64,000 nucleotides of DNA. Source: Streptococcus sp. 'caviae'. GTDB lineage: Bacteria; Bacillota; Bacilli; Lactobacillales; Streptococcaceae. The DNA lies in NCBI RefSeq assembly GCF_001937065.1, contig NZ_MOWR01000003.1:124001-188000 (forward strand), given 5' to 3'. A model generated the notes under the pieces. That model did no database searches. It was not told the DNA's origin and saw only the letters and a list, made by a program, of their open reading frames with translations. Below, in pieces: positions 57,922 through 64,000 of this stretch (position 1 is its first letter; each line of letters opens with the position of its first letter). The translations under genes were made by a program, and so were the position numbers.

Positions 57922-58699
57922 TGCCTTTTCTCTCCCCTATCTTCTTTGGATAGGCCTTTTTGTTTTAGCACCGGTTGCTCTTATTCTGTATAAATCTTTT
58001 TTTGACATTGAAGGACACCTGACACTGGGGAACTACCAAACTTTTTTTGCCAGCTGGACTTATCTGCGAATGAGTCTCAATTCTATTTTATATGCTGCTA
58101 TTATCACACTGGTGACACTGCTGATTGCCTATCCGGCTGCCTTGATTCTGACGCGGCTCAAGCAAAAACAGCTCTGGCTGATGTTGGTTATTTTGCCGAC
58201 TTGGGTCAATCTCCTGCTTAAAGCCTATGCCTTTATGGGCATCTTTGGCCGTCAGGGCGGTGTCAACAGCTTTCTGCAATTTATGGGTCTTGCGCCCAAG
58301 CAGATTCTTTTTACGGATTTTTCCTTTATTTTTGTGGCTTCTTATATTGAAATTCCCTTTATGATTCTGCCGATTTTCAATGCGCTGGATGATATTGATT
58401 CCAATTTGATCCATGCCAGCCGCGATTTAGGAGCAACCGATTGGCAAACCTTTGTCAAGGTCGTTTTTCCTCTGTCTCTAAACGGGGTCAGAAGCGGTGT
58501 TCAGTCTGTTTTTATTCCCAGTCTCAGCTTGTTTATGCTGACGCGGCTGATTGGCGGCAATCGTGTGATTACACTGGGGACGGCTATTGAACAGCATTTT
58601 TTGACAACGCAGAACTGGGGAATGGGTTCAACCATTGGAGTGGTTTTAATTCTAACCATGCTTCTTATCATGTGGGCGACAAAGGAGAGAAATAAATGA
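57905..58699 (+). CDS. potB: Spermidine/putrescine ABC transporter, permease PotB
   Basis: The 264-residue membrane protein has six predicted helices and the ABC permease EAA-type loop [28 protein letters not shown] precedes ATG 57905. It ends four bases inside potC. Confidence 0.93.
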   Translation: MKKKFNAFSLPYLLWIGLFVLAPVALILYKSFFDIEGHLTLGNYQTFFASWTYLRMSLNSILYAAIITLVTLLIAYPAALILTRLKQKQLWLMLVILPTWVNLLLKAYAFMGIFGRQGGVNSFLQFMGLAPKQILFTDFSFIFVASYIEIPFMILPIFNALDDIDSNLIHASRDLGATDWQTFVKVVFPLSLNGVRSGVQSVFIPSLSLFMLTRLIGGNRVITLGTAIEQHFLTTQNWGMGSTIGVVLILTMLLIMWATKERNK

Positions 58700-59472
58700 A
58701 AAAAATAGCTAATCTTTATTTAATCCTTGTCTTTTTAATCCTTTATATCCCTATTTTTTACCTGATCTTTTATTCCTTCAATCAGGCGGGAGACATGAAT
58801 CACTTCACCGGTTTTACTCTGGAGCATTATGAGAGCATGTTTGGTGACAAACGGCTGATGCTGATTTTAGCCGAAACCTTTCTTGTTGCTTTTTTAAGTT
58901 CTTTATTGGCAACGATTATCGGAACTTTTGGCGCCATCTTTATTTATCAAACAAAAAGAAAGGCTCAAAATGCTATCCTGTCTGTCAACAATGTTCTTAT
59001 GGTGGCTCCTGATGTTATGATTGGCGCTTCTTTTCTGATCCTTTTTACTTTTATTGGTTTTAAATTAGGCATGCTTTCGGTGCTTCTCAGCCACATTGCC
59101 TTTTCCATTCCTATCGTTGTTCTTATGGTGCTGCCGCGATTGAAAGAAATGAACGATGATATGGTCAATGCTGCCTATGATTTGGGTGCCAGTCATTTTC
59201 AGATGTTAAAAGAAGTCATGCTGCCTTATCTGACGCCTAGTATCATTGCCGGCTATTTCATGGCTTTTACCTATTCTTTGGATGATTTTGCCGTTACCTT
59301 TTTTGTCACCGGAAATGGCTTTTCGACTCTTTCAGTGGAAATTTATTCTCGAGCCCGTCAAGGGATTTCTTTAGAAATCAACGCTCTGTCTGCTGTCGTT
59401 TTTCTGTTCAGCATTCTGCTTGTGATCGGCTATTACTTTATTTCTCAGGATAAGGAGGAAAGACATGCATAA
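58696..59472 (+). CDS. potC: Spermidine/putrescine ABC transporter, permease PotC
   Basis: The 258-residue membrane protein has six predicted helices and the EAA loop MVNAAYDLGASHFQMLKEVM. It overlaps potB and potD at both ends, so the four pot genes are one translational unit. Confidence 0.93.
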   Translation: MKKIANLYLILVFLILYIPIFYLIFYSFNQAGDMNHFTGFTLEHYESMFGDKRLMLILAETFLVAFLSSLLATIIGTFGAIFIYQTKRKAQNAILSVNNVLMVAPDVMIGASFLILFTFIGFKLGMLSVLLSHIAFSIPIVVLMVLPRLKEMNDDMVNAAYDLGASHFQMLKEVMLPYLTPSIIAGYFMAFTYSLDDFAVTFFVTGNGFSTLSVEIYSRARQGISLEINALSAVVFLFSILLVIGYYFISQDKEERHA

Positions 59473-60538
59473 ACTTTACTCTTTTATGGGGGGTGTCTTG
59501 GCTATTGTTCTCGTTTTGGCCGGTCTGGTTTTTTACATGAGCAGGCAGGCAAGCGGCAGCGGCAAGTCTGATAAGCTGGTTATCTATAATTGGGGTGACT
59601 ACATTGATCCTGAGCTTTTGACAAAATTCACCAAGGAAACCGGCATCCAGATTCAATATGAGACCTTTGATTCCAATGAAGCCATGTACACTAAAATCAA
59701 GCAGGGCGGTACAACCTATGATATCGCTGTTCCCAGCGATTACATGATTAGTAAGATGAGAGCTGAACGGCTTTTGGTCAAACTTGATCAATCGCAAATC
59801 AAAGGCTGGAATAATCTTGACCGGCAATTTCTTGGAAAAAGCTTCGATCCGTCAAATGCCTATTCGATCCCTTATTTCTGGGGAACAGTGGGAATTGTTT
59901 ACAACAGCAAGATGCTGACTGAGGCGCCCAAGCACTGGAGTGACCTTTGGAATAAAGACTATGCCAACAGTATCATGCTGGTTGACGGTGCCCGCGAGGT
60001 CATCGGATTTGGTCTGAACAGTCTTGGCTACAGTTTAAACACTAAAAATTCCGCAGAGCTAAAAAAAGCTGAAAACAGGCTGAACCAATTAACACCCAAC
60101 ATCAAGGCTATTGTCGGCGATGAAATGAAAGGGTATTTAATCAGGGGTGATGCCGCTTTGGGAGTGACTTTTTCCGGTGAAGCCAGCGAAATGCTGGATG
60201 CTAATGAGGATTTACGCTATCTTGTTCCCAGTGAAGGGTCAAATCTTTGGTTTGATAATCTGGTGATTCCTAAAACGGTAAAACACAAAAAAGAAGCCTA
60301 TGCATTTATTAATTTCATGCTAAAACCGCAAAATGCTGCTCAAAACGCCAGCTATATCGGCTATGCGACACCAAATGCCAAGGCCAAAGAGCTGCTGCCG
60401 GCTGATATCAAAAACAATAAGGCTTTTTACCCCGATGCTAAAACGGTCAGCCGTTTGGAAGTCTATGATAATCTCGGTAAAAAATGGCTGGGTGTCTATA
60501 ATGATCTCTATCTGCAGTTTAAAATGTACCGTAAGTAG
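59465..60538 (+). CDS. potD: Spermidine/putrescine-binding protein PotD
   Basis: The 357-residue solute-binding protein has an N-terminal hydrophobic segment (about 8-26) and the mature start KLVIYNWGDYIDPELL; YFWGTVGIVYN and FSGEASEMLD line the polyamine pocket. No lipobox cysteine is seen, so it may be held by its membrane segment, as I recall for related PotD proteins. It is the last gene of murB-potABCD. Confidence 0.92.
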   Translation: MHKLYSFMGGVLAIVLVLAGLVFYMSRQASGSGKSDKLVIYNWGDYIDPELLTKFTKETGIQIQYETFDSNEAMYTKIKQGGTTYDIAVPSDYMISKMRAERLLVKLDQSQIKGWNNLDRQFLGKSFDPSNAYSIPYFWGTVGIVYNSKMLTEAPKHWSDLWNKDYANSIMLVDGAREVIGFGLNSLGYSLNTKNSAELKKAENRLNQLTPNIKAIVGDEMKGYLIRGDAALGVTFSGEASEMLDANEDLRYLVPSEGSNLWFDNLVIPKTVKHKKEAYAFINFMLKPQNAAQNASYIGYATPNAKAKELLPADIKNNKAFYPDAKTVSRLEVYDNLGKKWLGVYNDLYLQFKMYRK

Positions 60539-60773
60539 TTAGAAGCAGGAAAAAGTTCAAACATTTTAAGTTTTGGCTTGTTTTTACAGGCATTCTACTG
60601 TCAGCTGTTTCCCGCTTGTCCTCAAGGTCAGCTGCTGCATTAAGAGTTTATTCTAGATATAAAGAACGGATGAGTTTTTGCTTAGGCTCATGAGACGGAA
60701 GTCTTTACTTTTTGTCATTTGATTTGATATGATATAAAAGAGTGCTCGTTTATGAAGGGCTGAGGAAAATATT
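60539..60773. other. Intergenic region before licT
   Basis: 235 bases with no supported gene. A TATGATATAAA promoter-like tract lies at 60728-60738, just upstream of licT. No clear terminator for potD was recognised. Confidence 0.4.
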
Positions 60774-61610
60774 ATGAAAATTGATAAAGTATTTAATAAT
60801 AATGTTGTTCAGGTTCTGGGTGATAAGGATGAAGAGATTATTGTGATGGGAAAAGGGCTGGGCTTTCAAAAAAAGCCTGGCGATGAAGTCGATCAAGCAT
60901 TAATCGAAAAACGCTTTATCTTGCAAGATACGGATATGGCAGGTGAATTATCACGTGTCTATGTCGATCTTGACAGCGATGAGATCAAGCTGGTTCTTGA
61001 CATTATCCATCACGGACAGGACGTTTTAGAGCAAACCTTTGATATTTCACTGTATATTGCTTTGGCTGATCACCTGCACTATACGATTGAGCGGACAAAA
61101 GAAGGCCTGAGCCTGCAAAATCCGCTGTCTTGGGAAGTCAGAAAGTTTTACCCCCGAGAATTCCAGCTGGGCAGAGAGGCCATCAAGTATATCAAGGACA
61201 AACTGGGTGTAGAGCTGGCTGATGATGAAGCAGCTTCGATTGCTCTGCATTTTATTAATGCGCAAAAAGACGGCGGTTTGCTGGAGAAAAATCGCTTAAT
61301 TTCCAAGATTGTTATCGATATTTTGGAAATTGTCCGCCTGCATTTTGGTCAAATCACAGATGAAGAATCTGTCAGTTATAATCGCTTTGTCACCCATGTT
61401 CAGTATTTTGCTCAGCGTGTTGCAAACGGTCTTGTTCAGGGAAAAAATGATGCTTTCCTTTATGAGCAGGTTAAGGACAACTACCCGCAGGCTTTTGCCT
61501 GTACCGAAAAAATTAAATCCTATGTTGTGTCCGGCTATGATTTTCCCATGAGCAGGGATGAGCAGGTTTATCTCACCATTCATATCCAGCGCCTAGAAGC
61601 CAGCCAGTAG
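60774..61610 (+). CDS. licT: BglG/LicT-family transcription antiterminator
   Basis: The 278-residue protein has an N-terminal RNA-binding domain (MKIDKVFNNNVVQVLGDKDE, residues 1-57) and two PTS regulation domains with conserved His in DHLHYTIER, ALHFINAQ, FVTHVQYFAQR and TIHIQRL. It should bind the antiterminator hairpin at 61682-61712 when beta-glucosides are present, letting transcription into bglP. It is controlled by PTS phosphorylation from BglP and HPr. Confidence 0.93.
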   Translation: MKIDKVFNNNVVQVLGDKDEEIIVMGKGLGFQKKPGDEVDQALIEKRFILQDTDMAGELSRVYVDLDSDEIKLVLDIIHHGQDVLEQTFDISLYIALADHLHYTIERTKEGLSLQNPLSWEVRKFYPREFQLGREAIKYIKDKLGVELADDEAASIALHFINAQKDGGLLEKNRLISKIVIDILEIVRLHFGQITDEESVSYNRFVTHVQYFAQRVANGLVQGKNDAFLYEQVKDNYPQAFACTEKIKSYVVSGYDFPMSRDEQVYLTIHIQRLEASQ

Positions 61611-61632
61611 GGCTGGGTTTTTAAAATATTTT

Positions 61633-61671
61633 TGTAAAAGCGCTTGCAAAATGAAATTGATATGTTATAAT
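61633..61671 (+). promoter_or_regulatory. cre site overlapping the bglP promoter
   Basis: TGTAAAAGCGCTTGCAAA (61633-61650) matches the CcpA cre consensus. It overlaps the -35 (TTGCAA, 61644-61649); the -10 TATAAT is at 61666-61671 with a 16-base spacer. CcpA binding here would block transcription when glucose is present. Confidence 0.8.
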
Positions 61672-61681
61672 AATACTCATA

Positions 61682-61712
61682 AAGGATTGTTACTGATTAA
61701 GCAGGCAAAACC
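61682..61712 (+). promoter_or_regulatory. Ribonucleic antiterminator (RAT) for LicT
   Basis: The sequence starts GGATTGTTACTG at 61684 and ends GCAGGCAAAACC at 61712, matching the BglG/LicT antiterminator consensus. It overlaps the terminator stem that starts at 61707, so LicT binding excludes termination. Confidence 0.88.
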
Positions 61713-61784
61713 TAGATAAATACGAATTGATTGCAAAGAGTGTGTGTCTTTGTTCAGTCATTTGGTATTTGTTTAGGTTTTTTT
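61707..61784 (+). terminator. Leader terminator controlled by LicT
   Basis: AAAACCTAGATAAATAC (61707-61723) pairs with GTATTTGTTTAGGTTTT (61765-61781), followed by T residues. It shares bases with the antiterminator. Confidence 0.85.
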
Positions 61785-61812
61785 GCGTGTGAGATGGTAA
61801 TCATTCTAAAAA

Positions 61813-62037
61813 TAACTGAGCACGCCTACGACTCTTTGGAAAAAGATAACCATTTCCTAGATGCAAACATCTTCGTCATGGTTCCTATTTTCCTATGAGT
61901 CGCTTAACGGCTTAGCATCTTATTTAACTGAGCACGCCTACGACTCTTTGGAAAAAGATAACCATTTCCTAGATGCAAACATCTTCGTCATGGTTCCTAT
62001 TTTCCTATGAGTCGCTTATAACGGCTTAGCATCTTAT
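61813..62037 (+). repeat. Tandem duplication of a 112-base hairpin unit in the bglP leader
   Basis: Two nearly identical units start at 61813 and 61925 (TAACTGAGCACGCC); the second has two extra bases (TA) near 62018. Each can fold as a long hairpin: ACGACTC with GAGTCGC, GGAAAAAGATAACCAT with ATGGTTCCTATTTTCC, and AGATG-CAAA-CATCT at the tip. The array ends about 14 bases before the bglP start codon, overlapping the space before the ribosome site. Confidence 0.85.
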
Positions 62038-62039
62038 GA

Positions 62040-63986
<1,947 letters not shown>

Positions 63987-64000
63987 CACTCCATAATTAT

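Noticed and set aside
61813..62037. CRISPR-like array
   Set aside because: There are only two long adjacent units with no spacers and no cas genes.

Overview
The window is a chromosomal segment of a mutans-group Streptococcus. The order tpx / immunity protein / relP-relR-relS / mvaD-mvaK2-fni / hlyIII / mvaA-mvaS / thyA / folA / clpX / engB / pdxR-pdxK-pdxU / clpL / rplJ-rplL / hom-thrB / folC-E-P-B-K / murB-potABCD / licT-bglP is, from memory, the order of the S. mutans core genome. A displaced 5' end of ldh also encodes what I recall as the S. mutans LDH N-terminus. The species cannot be fixed from the sequence alone; it may be a close relative rather than S. mutans itself. No rRNA, tRNA, CRISPR array or prophage was recognised.

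Layout. 1-5560: thiol peroxidase, the remains of a bacteriocin gene behind intact competence/bacteriocin-type direct repeats, a putative immunity protein, the (p)ppGpp synthetase/two-component operon relPRS, and a strongly folded non-coding segment at 4967-5190. 5561-14782: DUF1304 and LysR genes, the lower mevalonate pathway (mvaD, mvaK2, fni), hemolysin III, and mvaA-mvaS on the other strand. 14986-18460: thyA, folA, a 56-residue hydrophobic protein, clpX, engB. 18642-25396: NADH oxidase/peroxidase, a methyl-methionine permease/methyltransferase pair, and the vitamin B6 salvage locus. 25500-28944: clpL and the L10-L12 operon with its leader.

29117-40240 is an AT-rich accessory island. It starts beside a broken IS3-family orfA and ends where the first 19 codons of ldh are fused to another gene. 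It carries a P1B-type metal ATPase, a separate CxxC metal-binding protein, two Fnr/Crp-type regulators, a frameshifted gene, and a complete class Ib ribonucleotide reductase set. That set has three unusual points: NrdI carries a C-terminal DUF1971-like domain; there are two NrdF-type subunits, one canonical and one lacking two of six metal ligands; and a second Tpx lies between the two nrdF genes. Three promoters in the island carry an Fnr-like palindrome, each centred exactly 41.5 bases upstream of the start expected from its -10 box. The island therefore looks like one regulon joining redox or oxygen sensing, metal handling and deoxynucleotide synthesis. It is the strongest candidate here for an undescribed system.

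40194-48945: an ldh-fused monooxygenase, a broken ltrA-like gene, a LysR regulator facing a run of redox/carbonyl enzymes (alpha/beta hydrolase, cyclophilin-like lipoprotein, cupin, two carboxymuconolactone-decarboxylase-family proteins, alcohol dehydrogenase, acyl-CoA-dehydrogenase-like protein), and a polysaccharide deacetylase. 49051-60538: threonine, folate, murB and polyamine transport genes in tightly packed operons. 60774-63986: licT and bglP, with a cre site, an antiterminator/terminator pair and a 112-base tandem duplication in the bglP leader.
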